Source: Bryobacterales bacterium (lineage in GTDB: Bacteria > Acidobacteriota > Terriglobia > Bryobacterales > UBA6623). Taken from it: a DNA stretch of 64,000 nucleotides. The notes under the pieces were generated by a model that was given only the letters and a program-made list of their open reading frames with translations, ran no database searches and had not been told where the DNA came from. Position numbers and translations under genes: made by a program. Location: the NCBI GenBank assembly GCA_028819235.1, contig JAPPMC010000122.1, forward strand, positions 1 through 64,000, given 5' to 3'. Positions 27,586-37,028 of this stretch are shown in pieces. The stretch's first letter is position 1. Every line of letters starts with the position of its first letter.

Positions 27586-27639
27586 CATCGGCTCCCTTGG
27601 ATTGGTGGGTCGTTCTGCCGTGCGCTAGACTGAGGTTTC

Positions 27640-27715
27640 GGCCAGGTAGCTCAGTCGGTAGAGCGCGGCCCTGAAAAGGCCGGCGTCGGCGGTTCGATTC
27701 CGTCCCTGGCCACCA
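27640..27715 (+). tRNA. tRNA-Phe (anticodon GAA)
   Basis: Acceptor GGCCAGG pairs with CCTGGCC, D arm GCTCAGTCGGTAGAGC, and the anticodon stem CGGCC/GGCCG has loop CTGAAAA giving GAA. The T arm contains GGTTCGATTCC and CCA is encoded at 27713-27715. 76 bases. Confidence 0.95.
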
Positions 27716-27895
27716 CCTTAAGTCCCCTAGAACGTGATAAACGGCATGGGCGGCGGTTGGCCGGCCCGAGTCGAGCGAGGATTTCCGCCCGCGCACTTTC
27801 CCGACTTGGCGGGCGGCCACTAGACTTGCCGCGATCGTTCGGCTAGGCTGTCAGCCAGTCTTGGGGCGTGCCGCGGACGCCTATCCGGCCACTGC

Positions 27896-29281
27896 TCAGA
27901 GGTGGATTGCCCTGCCTTCAACTGCTAGTGAGGCCTCCTTCAGCACCTCCGCAAGCGTGGGGTGCGCATGGCTGGACCGGGCGACATCCTCGCTGGTGGC
28001 ACCAAACTCAATCGCTACGGCTGCCTCCGCGATCAGGTCACCGGCACGCGGCCCGATCACGTGCAGGCCGAGTATTCGGTCGGTTTCCGCATGGGCTAGG
28101 ACCTTTGCGAAGCCCTCTGTGCCGCCGATCACCCGCGCCCGACCGTTCGCCGCAAATGGGAAGCGGCCCTTCCGGAATGGGATGCCCGCCTGGTTTAGCT
28201 GTTCCTCCGTCTTGCCGACTGAGGCAATCTCTGGGTGTGTGTAGACCACCCCTGGAATGGCGTCATAGTTGACGTGGCCATAGCCCGTGGCGATGCGCTC
28301 GACGCAGGCTATCCCCTCCTCTTCGGCCTTGTGGGCCAACATCGGACCGCGAATGACATCGCCGATCGCGTACACGCCGTGCGCGGATGTCTGGAAGGAT
28401 TCGTAGACCGCGATCCTGCCGCGATCGTCCAGCCTAACTCCCGCAGCCGCCAAGTTGAGCCCTTGCGTGTTCGCTTGCCGCCCTACCGACACCAGCACAC
28501 GGTCGCACTCGAACGGTTGGTTCCCCTCTGTCTCAACGGTGCACACCCGACCGCTTCTCTTGGCGGCGGTCACCCGGCTCCCCAGCCGGAAACGCAAGCC
28601 CTGCTTCGCGAAGATGGTCCGGGCTGCCCTGGCGACTTCTGCGTCCATCCCGGGCAGGATTCGGTCGAGGTACTCGAAGACTGTCACTTGGGAACCCAGT
28701 CTCCGCCACACAGAACCGAGCTCGAGCCCGATGTAGCCGGCGCCGATGACCGCGAGGCGCGCCGGGACTTCGGGGTACGAGAGGGCCTCCGTGCTCGTTC
28801 CGATTCGATCTCCGTCCAGCGCGATTCCCGGCAGGCTTGCAGGCCGACTTCCCGTCGCGATGATGATGTGGGCGGCCGCGATCTCGAGCCTCTCGCCGCG
28901 CCCGCTCACTTCCAAGCGGCCCGGCGACCTGAACCGTGCCGTTCCTGTGTACCGGGTGACGCGGTTCTTCTTGAGCAGGCCTGCCACTCCCGCGCCTAGT
29001 TGGGCCACGACGACATCCTTCCGGCGCAGCATACGACGCAGGTCGAGCTGGACGCCCTCGGCCAGGACCCCATGGTGATCCAGTCCGGACAAGGTCCGCT
29101 CGTAGATCTCAGATGACTCCAGCAACGCCTTGCTGGGAATGCATCCGATCCGCAGACACGTGCCCCCGAGCATCGGCTCGCGCTCGATGCAGGCCGCGTC
29201 AAGGCCCAGCTGGGCGGCACGGACGGCTGCACAGTACCCGCCTGGCCCGGCGCCGATTACGACCAAGTCGTGGCTGTTCAT
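27896..29281 (-). CDS. lpd: dihydrolipoyl dehydrogenase (E3)
   Basis: 461 residues, the full family length. It reoxidises dihydrolipoamide of 2-oxo acid dehydrogenase complexes with FAD and NAD+. Visible features are the FAD site VIGAGPGGYCAA, the redox disulfide in GGTCLRIGCIPSK (CxxxxC), the NAD site VIGAGYIGLELGS, the FAD-binding YAIGDVIRGPMLAHKA, and the C-terminal catalytic HAHPTLAEVLKE (HxxxxE). It is last in the minus-strand cluster sucA-sucB-lpd, about 60 bases after sucB, so it serves 2-oxoglutarate dehydrogenase. Confidence 0.97.
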   Translation of the reverse strand: MNSHDLVVIGAGPGGYCAAVRAAQLGLDAACIEREPMLGGTCLRIGCIPSKALLESSEIYERTLSGLDHHGVLAEGVQLDLRRMLRRKDVVVAQLGAGVAGLLKKNRVTRYTGTARFRSPGRLEVSGRGERLEIAAAHIIIATGSRPASLPGIALDGDRIGTSTEALSYPEVPARLAVIGAGYIGLELGSVWRRLGSQVTVFEYLDRILPGMDAEVARAARTIFAKQGLRFRLGSRVTAAKRSGRVCTVETEGNQPFECDRVLVSVGRQANTQGLNLAAAGVRLDDRGRIAVYESFQTSAHGVYAIGDVIRGPMLAHKAEEEGIACVERIATGYGHVNYDAIPGVVYTHPEIASVGKTEEQLNQAGIPFRKGRFPFAANGRARVIGGTEGFAKVLAHAETDRILGLHVIGPRAGDLIAEAAVAIEFGATSEDVARSSHAHPTLAEVLKEASLAVEGRAIHL

Positions 29282-29342
29282 GTGATTCTGCGCCTTGGAG
29301 CTACTCTGCGACGGCTGCCGATGTCGGTAAGGCTCCGGCCGA

Positions 29343-30641
29343 TCACACTTGCAACCAGATCCTTTCGGGCTCTTCCACCAGTTCCTTCACCCGCTTAAGG
29401 AACGTCACCGCTTCCCGCCCGTCGACGATTCTGTGGTCATACGTCAGGGCGATGTACATCATGGGCCGGACTGCGACTTGGCCGTCGACCGCCACTGCTC
29501 GATCTTGGATGGCGTGCATGCCGAGGATGCCGCTCTGGGGTGGGTTGATGATCGGCGTCGAGAGCATGGAGCCATAGATGCCCCCGTTGGAGATTGTGAA
29601 GGTGCCTCCGCGGAGTTCCGACAGTTCGAGCTTGTTGCGCCGAGCCCGGTCGGCGAAGTCCGCTATCGTCTTCTCGATTTGCGCAAAGGTCATGCTCTCG
29701 GCGTTCCGCATCACCGGAACGACCAGTCCGCGCCCGCCTCCGACCGCGATGCCAATGTCCTGATAGTTCCGATAGACGATGTCTTCGCCATTGATCCGCG
29801 CGTTGATTGCCGGAACCGTTTGAAGAGCATCCACTACGGCCCTGACGAAGAATGACATGAACCCGAGCTTGATGTCGTGCCGCTTCTGGAATGCTGCGGC
29901 ATAGGTGCGTCGGAGGCGGATCACCTCGCTCATGTCGACCTCGTTGAAGGTTGTGAGCAGCGCCGCCTCCTGCTGAGCGCGGACCAGGTTCCGGGCGACT
30001 ACTTTCCGCAGCGGCGTCATGGGGACGACGCTCTCACCGCGCGTGCCATCCTTGGGCGGCCCCACGACCGGTGGCACCGCTCCCGGCCCTGATTGCTCAG
30101 GGGGAGGTTCCTGCGTCGGTTCGGACGGTTGAGATCGGTCCCCGGCCCTCTGTTGTGAGGCCGGTTGCGGTGGTGTATTCGCGGGCGAAAGGTGTCCGAC
30201 GGACCGGAGGGCATCCTCCTTGAGCACTCGGCCTCCGGGACCGGTCGCCTCAGAGGCCGATGGAGACATTCCCCCTTGGGCCAAGATGCGGCGGGCCGAG
30301 GGCATGACCCGCGGTTCCGGGCCTTGTGAAGGCGCTTCGCTGTCCGACCGTACCTGACCTGCCGGCGCTCGCTCCGGTCGCCGTTCCGCCTCGCCAGGTG
30401 GCGCTCCCGCCTCCAATAGGGCTATGACATCTCCGGGGGATGCATCCTCGCCTTCCTTCCTGAGGATCTTGGCCAGAGTGCCTTCGATCGGCGCGGGCAG
30501 CTCCATCGCCGCCTTGTCAGTCTCAATTTCCACCAAGACTTCGTCCAGCGCGACCCAGGAGCCCTCAGGCTTGCGCCAAGCTCCCACACGGACCTCCGTG
30601 ATGGACTCGCCAGCTTCGGGTATCACCAGTTCTACTGCCAT
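29343..30641 (-). CDS. sucB: dihydrolipoyllysine succinyltransferase (E2 of 2-oxoglutarate dehydrogenase)
   Basis: About 432 residues. The lipoyl domain is N-terminal with the lipoylated lysine in EIETDKAAMELPAP (near residue 43). A proline-, glutamine- and serine-rich linker and a peripheral-subunit-binding domain (MPSARRILAQGGMSPS) follow, then the catalytic domain with TYDHRIVDGREAVTFLKR holding the active-site histidine and aspartate. ATG 30641 is chosen because it begins the lipoyl domain directly (MAVELVIPEAGES). It sits 16 bases after sucA. The succinyl-transferring identity rests on its place next to sucA. Confidence 0.95.
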   Translation of the reverse strand: MAVELVIPEAGESITEVRVGAWRKPEGSWVALDEVLVEIETDKAAMELPAPIEGTLAKILRKEGEDASPGDVIALLEAGAPPGEAERRPERAPAGQVRSDSEAPSQGPEPRVMPSARRILAQGGMSPSASEATGPGGRVLKEDALRSVGHLSPANTPPQPASQQRAGDRSQPSEPTQEPPPEQSGPGAVPPVVGPPKDGTRGESVVPMTPLRKVVARNLVRAQQEAALLTTFNEVDMSEVIRLRRTYAAAFQKRHDIKLGFMSFFVRAVVDALQTVPAINARINGEDIVYRNYQDIGIAVGGGRGLVVPVMRNAESMTFAQIEKTIADFADRARRNKLELSELRGGTFTISNGGIYGSMLSTPIINPPQSGILGMHAIQDRAVAVDGQVAVRPMMYIALTYDHRIVDGREAVTFLKRVKELVEEPERIWLQV

Positions 30642-30657
30642 CACCGATGCTCCAACC

Positions 30658-33528
30658 CTAGCCGACGGCCAATGCGCGCTCGACGAGTCGTTTCTGCTCC
30701 CGCTTGTGGGCACGAGGCGAACCTGTGGCCGGACTAGCGGACTCGGGTCGGCACACCACGTCGGTGAACGCTCCGCCGAAACTCATCTGCAGGTGGCGCC
30801 AAGCGCCCATGTTGCGCGGCTCCTCTTGGATCCAGTAGAGGCGAGCACGCATGAACGGCGCCACAGCGGCCTGCAAGGCCTCGCTGCTCAGCGGATAGAG
30901 TTGCTCCAAGCGGACGATCGCCAGATCCACCGCGCCGGACTTCTCTCGCGCTGCCTCGAGTTCGTAGTAAATCTTTCCGCTGCACGCCAGGACACGCTTG
31001 ACGCGGCTGCTGTTCTCTACCGGGTCCACGAGGATTCGCTGGAACGTGCCTGTTGCAAGCTCCTCCATTTCAGAGACGACTTGCGGGTGGCGCAATAGGC
31101 TCTTTGGCGCCATCACGATCAGCGGCTTCCTCCATGGCCGCAGGATCTGCCGGCGCACCAGGTGAAAGTACTGGGCCGCCGTGGTCGGGCAGGCCACCTG
31201 AATGTTGTCCTCCGCCGCGAGCTGCAGGAACCGCTCCAGCCTCGCGCTGGAGTGTTCGGGTCCCTGTCCCTCAAATCCATGTGGGAGCAGCATCACCAGC
31301 CCGCTCCACAGGTGCCACTTGTCCTCCCCGCTGGAGATGAACTGGTCGATGATCACTTGGGCCGAATTCGCGAAGTCGCCGAACTGCGCCTCCCAGACGG
31401 TCAGGCCGTCCGGCCACTCCATGCTGTAGCCGTACTCGAATCCTAGGGGGCCTCCTTCCGAGAGTGGGCTGTTGTGGATCTCAAATTCTGCCTGGCGTGG
31501 AGTGAGATGCTGCAGCGGGATGTGGCGCTTCCCGGTCTTGAAGTCGCGCAGCACGGCGTGACGGTGCGAGAACGTTCCCCGCTCGCAATCCTGCCCCGTG
31601 AGGCGGATGCGGTGTCCCGCGACCAGCAGCGTGCCGAACGCCACCGCTTCGGCGGCGGCCCAGTCGACTGGCCGCTGCCCCCTGGCCATCTCCGTGCGTG
31701 CCTTCAGCATGCGCTCCAGGCGCGGATGCGGGTTGAAGCTGTCGGGTGTCCGTCCAATGCGGTCGAGGATGGCCGCCAGAAGCCGCCTCGTCCGCACACC
31801 AGTCTGGATTTCGGCGACCTGCTCATCCGTGCCGGTGTTGAATCCGGTCCAGTCTCCCGCGACCTGCTCGCCGACATCGATGTAGTGGTCGTGCTTCGCC
31901 GATGCCAGTTCGTTCTCCAAGTGCTGGCGCCGCTCCGTGGCAATCCGCTGGGCGGCTTTTCGGCTGACGCCCCCTTGGTTCAGGAGATGTTCGAGGTACG
32001 CCTCTCGGACGGGCTTGTGCGCCGCAATCTGCTCATACATCAACGGCTGCGTGTACCTAGGATCGTCGGTCTCGTTGTGGCCCCGCCTGCGGTAGCCGTA
32101 CATGTCGATCACCACGTCCCGCCGGAACTCCTTGCGGAAGTCCACCGCCAAGCGCACCGCTTGCGCCACAGCCTCCGGGTCTTCGCCGTTTACGTGGAGG
32201 ATCGGAATCTGGAGCATCTTTGCCACGCCCGCGGCATAGATGCTGGAGCGCCCTTGGGCAGGCTGGGTTGTGAATCCGATCTGGTTGTTGACGATGATGT
32301 GGATCGTGCCGCCGACCGTGTAGCCGGGGAGCTGGCTCATGTTCAGCGTCTCTTGGACGATGCCTTCGCCTGCGAACGCCGCGTCTCCGTGGAGCAGGAT
32401 GCAGAGACCTCGGGTTCGATTGCGATCTCCCCGCCGGTCCTGCCGCGCACGCGTGCGTCCAACCGCGACGGGATTGACGTATTCCAGATGGCTCGGGTTG
32501 AAGCATAGGGACAATCGCACGTGCTCGCCTTGGGAGCTGCGCCACCAGCTTCGGTAACCCAAGTGGTACTTCACGTCGCCGCCGCTGCTGCTGTACTTCT
32601 CTTGGTCTACGTCCGCAAACTCGCGGAAGATCTCTCTAGCGCTCTTCCCGAGAATATTCGCCAGCACGTTTAGCCTGCCTCGGTGAGCCATTCCGATGAT
32701 GAGGTCATTGACACCGTGATGGCTGGCCCGCTCGATTAGCAAGTCGAGCAGCGGGATCAGCGTTTCGCAGCCCTCGAGGGAAAAGCTCTTGGCGCCGACG
32801 AACTTCTTCTGGATGAAGTCCTCGAAGATCGTGGCGTCTGTCAGGCGCGTCAGAATGCGAAACTGCCGTGCCTCGCTCAGCTGCACGCGGTTGGCGACGG
32901 ATTCCATCCGCTCTTGGATCCACTCGCGAACGCCCGAGTCGTCGATGTGCATGAACTGTGCGCCGACGGACCGGGTATAGGTTTCCTTAAGTCGCTCGAT
33001 CACGGCCCTGGGTGTGTCGAGCGAGCAGCCTGACAGGGTTGCCGGGGAGATCTTCCGGTCGAGGTCCTCATCTCCCAGCCCAACGAACGACGGATCGAGC
33101 TCGGGGGACGTGTGCACTTGACGCATGCCCAGCGGATCGATGCGCGCCTCCATGTGGCCGCGGGCGCGGTATGCGCTGACAATCTTGTCAACGCAGTGTT
33201 GCAAGGCCGCTGCACCGACTCTGTCGCTGCTGCTGTGAGTGGCTGCCGGGGCCGCTCCCGCGGCGGTGCGATGCGGTGTCTTGGCGCGTCCTGAGCCGGC
33301 TCTGCGAGGTGTGGGGGGTTGGCCGTGAGGCCTCCGTTGCAGGCTTGGGGCAGGGCGGGCCGCGCCTTGTCCGTCGTCTCGTGCCTGGCGGCGTTTCGGC
33401 ACTGCGAGGGAGTCGAAGTACCTGCGCCATTCGTCCGAGACCCTTGAAGGGTCACGAAGGTAGTCTGCGTAGAGAGCCTCCGCGAAGGCTAGGTTGATTT
33501 CCGCGGGCCAGCTCGAGTCGCCGGACAT
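30658..33528 (-). CDS. sucA: 2-oxoglutarate dehydrogenase E1 component
   Basis: About 956 residues. The N-terminal targeting-like segment is FAEALYADYLRDPSRV. Thiamine-diphosphate enzyme motifs follow: FSLEGCETLIPLLD, IGMAHRGRLNVLANI, the cofactor-binding LHGDAAFAGEGIVQETLNMS with VNNQIGFTT, and YGYRRRGHNETDDP. In the transketolase pyrimidine domain are GFEYGYSMEWPDGLTVWEAQFGDFAN and VMLLPHGFEGQGPEHSS. It decarboxylates 2-oxoglutarate in the TCA cycle and hands succinyl groups to SucB. ATG 33528 is preferred over a GTG 27 bases upstream. First gene of sucA-sucB-lpd. Confidence 0.97.
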   Translation of the reverse strand: MSGDSSWPAEINLAFAEALYADYLRDPSRVSDEWRRYFDSLAVPKRRQARDDGQGAARPAPSLQRRPHGQPPTPRRAGSGRAKTPHRTAAGAAPAATHSSSDRVGAAALQHCVDKIVSAYRARGHMEARIDPLGMRQVHTSPELDPSFVGLGDEDLDRKISPATLSGCSLDTPRAVIERLKETYTRSVGAQFMHIDDSGVREWIQERMESVANRVQLSEARQFRILTRLTDATIFEDFIQKKFVGAKSFSLEGCETLIPLLDLLIERASHHGVNDLIIGMAHRGRLNVLANILGKSAREIFREFADVDQEKYSSSGGDVKYHLGYRSWWRSSQGEHVRLSLCFNPSHLEYVNPVAVGRTRARQDRRGDRNRTRGLCILLHGDAAFAGEGIVQETLNMSQLPGYTVGGTIHIIVNNQIGFTTQPAQGRSSIYAAGVAKMLQIPILHVNGEDPEAVAQAVRLAVDFRKEFRRDVVIDMYGYRRRGHNETDDPRYTQPLMYEQIAAHKPVREAYLEHLLNQGGVSRKAAQRIATERRQHLENELASAKHDHYIDVGEQVAGDWTGFNTGTDEQVAEIQTGVRTRRLLAAILDRIGRTPDSFNPHPRLERMLKARTEMARGQRPVDWAAAEAVAFGTLLVAGHRIRLTGQDCERGTFSHRHAVLRDFKTGKRHIPLQHLTPRQAEFEIHNSPLSEGGPLGFEYGYSMEWPDGLTVWEAQFGDFANSAQVIIDQFISSGEDKWHLWSGLVMLLPHGFEGQGPEHSSARLERFLQLAAEDNIQVACPTTAAQYFHLVRRQILRPWRKPLIVMAPKSLLRHPQVVSEMEELATGTFQRILVDPVENSSRVKRVLACSGKIYYELEAAREKSGAVDLAIVRLEQLYPLSSEALQAAVAPFMRARLYWIQEEPRNMGAWRHLQMSFGGAFTDVVCRPESASPATGSPRAHKREQKRLVERALAVG

Positions 33529-33587
33529 GGCATTGCGGCCTGGGGAACTAGGCACTGGATATGAGCATATCCGACTTGCGAATTAAT

Positions 33588-34907
33588 TCAGCCGCGATCC
33601 GGCAATCGGAGGAGGAACATCTGCCTCGTTCCATGCTCTGTCATCCCTGGGATCAGCAGCGCGTCGCCCTTACGATTCCATCGCGGTGCAGGGTCGCACC
33701 GTAGATCCCCCGAGACCCGGCCGTGCAGGTCGAAACCTCCGGCACGGTAGGTCGTGCCGTTGCGGCGGTTGTGGACCACGTAGTGCAGTTCTCCATCTTG
33801 CTTGTAGCCGTTCGCAAGCCAATCCAAATCGGGCGACAGTGCGATGTCTCCCTCGGGGTCCGGAAACAAGTCCGCCTCGCCGATCAGCCCGACCATCTGC
33901 TGCGAATCCACGTCAAAGACGGCTTGGCGCTTGGCGATGGACCCGATCATCAGCGATCCGGCATCCCATTCAGGATGGCCTCCGATGTGTGTTTCCAGCC
34001 GGCGAAGGCCGGTTCCGTCGGAAGCAACCGTGAATGCTGCGTTGAGACGCCCGGGACGGCGGAAGTTCGCTCGGGCAAAGAAGAACAGGGTATGCCCGCT
34101 CCTGTTCCAGAGAGTGTGGTTGATGAACAAGGGCATGGAGTCGATCTCAGGGCGTTCCCGCCGCAGGGCATCGGCCAGCTGGTGGAACGAGACGACCAAG
34201 CGCTTCGTTCCGGTTTCCGAATCCACGACGAACACTCCGTCGTCTTCCGGCGCGCTGACGCCCTCGGTCCAGTCCCACGCCAGCGGATAGCCCGTCACGG
34301 GCCGCAATCGCGCCATCCGCGCGTAGTTGATCGCCGCGAACCGCCGACCGTCTAGAGACACGCCGCCGTTTGCAACCGGAGTGTCCTGATACCGGAACTC
34401 TCGGATCCGACGTCCCTCCGCCACGTCGTAGAGGACTGTGAACACCTTGCCGGTTTGCGGATCGCGGTCGTTGAAGTAGAACTGGGTCTCGGGGCTGGTG
34501 GGGTTCCAGAACAGCATCGTCCCCTGTTGCACGTTCCAGGCCCTGGTCGTGTCGACGGCACGGACGGCATATCCGTCGGTAGTGTCGAGCAGGATGACGT
34601 CGGCGGCGTCGTCCGGGCTAGGCATTCGGTCGACAAAGTCTGTTCGGAGGGCCACGATGTACCTGCCGCTCTCGTTCCAGGGAATCGTGCCCACGTGGCC
34701 GATGTACCCGAAGAAGTGGTTCTTCGGACCAAATGTGATCTGCTCGCGCACGAGGGTGTCACCAGCAGGCGGCAGTTCCGGCTGGAGCGGTCCGCTGCAG
34801 CTGAGGGCGGATGCGGCCAATCCGCACCCAAGGACTCCTAAAGGAAGAGCGGATCCCCGAATCGGAGTGCGATCTTGGCTTCGGTGCATCGGGCTAGGCA
34901 TCAGCAT
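33588..34907 (-). CDS. putative lipoprotein with WD40-like beta-propeller
   Basis: About 439 residues. A leader (ALPLGVLGCGLAASALSC) ends in a lipobox-like cysteine at about residue 37. The mature part shows propeller-type repeats: GHVGTIPWNESGRYIVALRT, NGGVSLDGRRFAAINYAR, ALSPDLDWLANGYKQDG and APRWNRKGDALLIPG. It resembles TolB/oligogalacturonate-lyase-like propellers seen in Acidobacteria and Planctomycetes exported proteins, but no catalytic set is recognised. Three in-frame ATGs lie near the start (34907, 34901, 34889) and none has a clear ribosome site. It is upstream of sucA on the same strand with about 60 bases between. Confidence 0.75.
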   Translation of the reverse strand: MLMPSPMHRSQDRTPIRGSALPLGVLGCGLAASALSCSGPLQPELPPAGDTLVREQITFGPKNHFFGYIGHVGTIPWNESGRYIVALRTDFVDRMPSPDDAADVILLDTTDGYAVRAVDTTRAWNVQQGTMLFWNPTSPETQFYFNDRDPQTGKVFTVLYDVAEGRRIREFRYQDTPVANGGVSLDGRRFAAINYARMARLRPVTGYPLAWDWTEGVSAPEDDGVFVVDSETGTKRLVVSFHQLADALRRERPEIDSMPLFINHTLWNRSGHTLFFFARANFRRPGRLNAAFTVASDGTGLRRLETHIGGHPEWDAGSLMIGSIAKRQAVFDVDSQQMVGLIGEADLFPDPEGDIALSPDLDWLANGYKQDGELHYVVHNRRNGTTYRAGGFDLHGRVSGDLRCDPAPRWNRKGDALLIPGMTEHGTRQMFLLRLPDRG

Positions 34908-34984
34908 ACTGCGGGCGAGTAGAGCCGCTCAAAGTGCTGCCCGCGCCCAGCTCCGCACTGCGGTGCTCGCGGTCCCACCCGGAC

Positions 34985-35640
34985 CGGCGTGGAGTATTGT
35001 ACGGAGGGATGACGCGTCATTCGACTGGCACGACACCGTCCTGGGCATTGGCCGCGGTGCTCTTCCCATTGATTGCATGCGACAGCGCCTGAGGGTCAGG
35101 CCTTGCGGCCAACGCCTGCACAGCGCAAGAAGCGATCCTGTCCCACCCTGAGGCTGAGGCGCGCCGAACCACGCAGCGGACTCTTGCGGTGACGCCTTCG
35201 CGAGAATCATGGGACGCCGTTCGGGATCGGCGATTGGCGAATTTCAGGGAAATACCGGGCTTGGTTCCCAATTCCTTCCGGTCGTCCCGGCTCAGCAGGT
35301 TAGAGGCCAAATTGATCGGGTCCGCTAGGTGGTCGAGAGGACCGTGTACGACAGCCTGCCAAAGGTGTACGTCTCGGCCAACCCCAAGCCGCCACTTGGA
35401 TGGGAGGGCCCCGTCCTCGGCGTCATCTACGTTCCTCGCCATGCTTACCCTACCCGTGGCGCATAGATGTGCTACCAGCGCCGAGGGCACGCCGTGGGAA
35501 GGCCAAGATGGGCTGGTTCTCGGTCGCCGTCGAGCCGCGGACCAAGGCGGCGATCCTGATCAGTTGCGTCGCCACATCCTGTGCCGCCGGAGAGAGCGAC
35601 ACGCAGCTGCTTCGCTGCGGCAGCAAGTTTGGTTGATTGC
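34985..35640 (+). pseudogene. decayed copy of the two-domain hydrolase gene at 38327-40366
   Basis: Base-by-base reading against 38311-39150 shows clear homology, starting before the ATG (a shared TATTGTACGGAGGGATGACG) and including the WDAVRDRRLA and LPKVYVSAN segments. Frameshifts break the frame repeatedly. About 225 bases that encode the middle of the hydrolase domain are deleted, joining the region after YQRRGHAV directly to GWFSVAVEPR. The copy ends near the position matching 39140 of the intact gene. No intact product can be made. Confidence 0.85.
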
Positions 35641-35655
35641 GGGATAGGAGGATCT

Positions 35656-35787
35656 GTGAGAGGGCGACCTATGGCATCCAGAAACAGACGTCAGCAGTCG
35701 CATTCCCACGCGACGTGCCGATTCGCCCCAGTCCAATGTGAAGGAATCACCGGGAGGCGAGTCGCCGAGGGGAGGAGCCCGAAGTGA
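35656..35787 (+). CDS. 43-residue ORF coupled to the ATP-binding protein
   Basis: A short basic ORF starts GTG 35656 with AGGAGG four bases upstream; an ATG at 35671 is an alternative. It ends at a TGA that overlaps the GTG start of the next gene (GTGA). The peptide is rich in Arg, Gln, His and Ser (RNRRQQSHSH) with no recognised family. The good ribosome site and overlap suggest it is translated and coupled to the downstream gene; it could equally be only a leader peptide or remnant. Confidence 0.4.
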   Translation: MRGRPMASRNRRQQSHSHATCRFAPVQCEGITGRRVAEGRSPK

Positions 35788-37028
35788 GGCACACCTACTC
35801 GGATCAGGAACTCGCGGCCTTGATGGCCGACATCGAGTCTGAACTCGTTGAGCGGCAGCAGTCGCTTCTAGAGACTCCCGGGAAGAAGGAAAGGCCCATC
35901 GAGAGGATCCGGCGAGCCGTCTGCGCGTTCGCCAGCGACCTCCCAGGCCACCGCCTTCCCGGAGTGGTGTTCGTAGGCGTGCGTGACAATGGCATCCCCT
36001 CGGGGATTGAAGTTACGGACCGCCTGCTCCAGCGGCTGGCGGACATCAAGACCGATGGCCATACACTGCCTCCTCCCGCAATGTCCGTCACTAAGCGGAC
36101 TCTTACCGGATGCGACGTGGCAGTAGTCAAGGTCCAACCAGCGGACGTGCCTCCGGTTCGCTCGCGCGGCAAGATCTGGATCCGAGTCGGTCCCCGCAGG
36201 GCGATTGCTAACGCGCAAGATGAGCGGATCTTGAACGAGAGGAGGCACCACCGGAATGCCCCATTCGACGTGCAGTCTGTCCCCAGCGCAACGCTGTCGG
36301 ATCTCGACCTCCGCCGATTCGAGGACGAGTATCTGCCGCGAGCCGTCGATCGGGAACTGCTCGCCGCGAACGACAGGACTACTGAGGAACGCCTAGCGGC
36401 AGCCAAGATGATCACATCTGTAGATCAGCCAACTCCAACGATTGTTGGGCTGCTGATCCTTGGCGTTGGGCCACAGGACTTCCTCCCTGGTGCGTACATT
36501 CAGTTCCTTCGCATCTTGGGCACCGAGCTCTCAGGTGAAGTCGTGGATGAAGCACGATGCGGAGGTCCGATCACCAGACAGTTGGCGCGTCTAAACGACA
36601 AACTCGACGCCCACAACCGGACCGCGATCGACTTCACGGCCGCCCGCTGCGAACAGCGGCGCTCTACCTATCCGGCAGCGTCGCTACGCCAGATAACCTA
36701 CAACGCAGTCATGCACCGAACTTATGAGGCGACGAACGCACCGGTCCGCGTCATCTGGTTCGACGACCGTGTAGAGATCGTGAGCCCGGGTGGCCCTTAC
36801 GGAGCTGTCACTGCGGAGAACTTCGGCCAGCCACTGGTCACCGACTACCGGAACCCGAGCCTGGCCGAATCAATGCGGGTGCTCGGCCTCGTACAGCGAT
36901 TCGGTTTGGGAATCGCCGTCGCGCGAAGAGAATTGCTGGACAACGGACAGGCAGAGCCTAGTTTCCGTACTGAGTCCAATTGGATTCACTGCACCCTGCG
37001 TGCTCGGCGATTAGCGGATCCACCCTGA
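35784..37028 (+). CDS. AlbA/Schlafen-type ATP-binding protein (AlbA_2 + HATPase_c_4)
   Basis: 414 residues. The N-terminal ~150 residues form an AlbA_2-like domain (IRRAVCAFASDLPGHRLPGVVFVGVRDNG split by an insert, then GKIWIRVGPRRAIA). The C-terminal part is a GHKL-like ATPase (SLRQITYNAVMHRTYE, IWFDDRVEIVSPGG, FGLGIAVARREL). Proteins of this class act as putative regulators and are frequent in defence and mobile islands. GTG start with GGGGAGGAG 8 bases upstream; it overlaps the small ORF before it and the ParA pseudogene after it. A second protein of the same architecture is embedded in the type I restriction operon at 61529. Confidence 0.85.
   Translation: MRHTYSDQELAALMADIESELVERQQSLLETPGKKERPIERIRRAVCAFASDLPGHRLPGVVFVGVRDNGIPSGIEVTDRLLQRLADIKTDGHTLPPPAMSVTKRTLTGCDVAVVKVQPADVPPVRSRGKIWIRVGPRRAIANAQDERILNERRHHRNAPFDVQSVPSATLSDLDLRRFEDEYLPRAVDRELLAANDRTTEERLAAAKMITSVDQPTPTIVGLLILGVGPQDFLPGAYIQFLRILGTELSGEVVDEARCGGPITRQLARLNDKLDAHNRTAIDFTAARCEQRRSTYPAASLRQITYNAVMHRTYEATNAPVRVIWFDDRVEIVSPGGPYGAVTAENFGQPLVTDYRNPSLAESMRVLGLVQRFGLGIAVARRELLDNGQAEPSFRTESNWIHCTLRARRLADPP

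Noticed and set aside
31474-32508. 344-codon plus-strand frame opposite sucA
   Set aside because: It is antisense to an unmistakable 2-oxoglutarate dehydrogenase E1 gene and has no family match.
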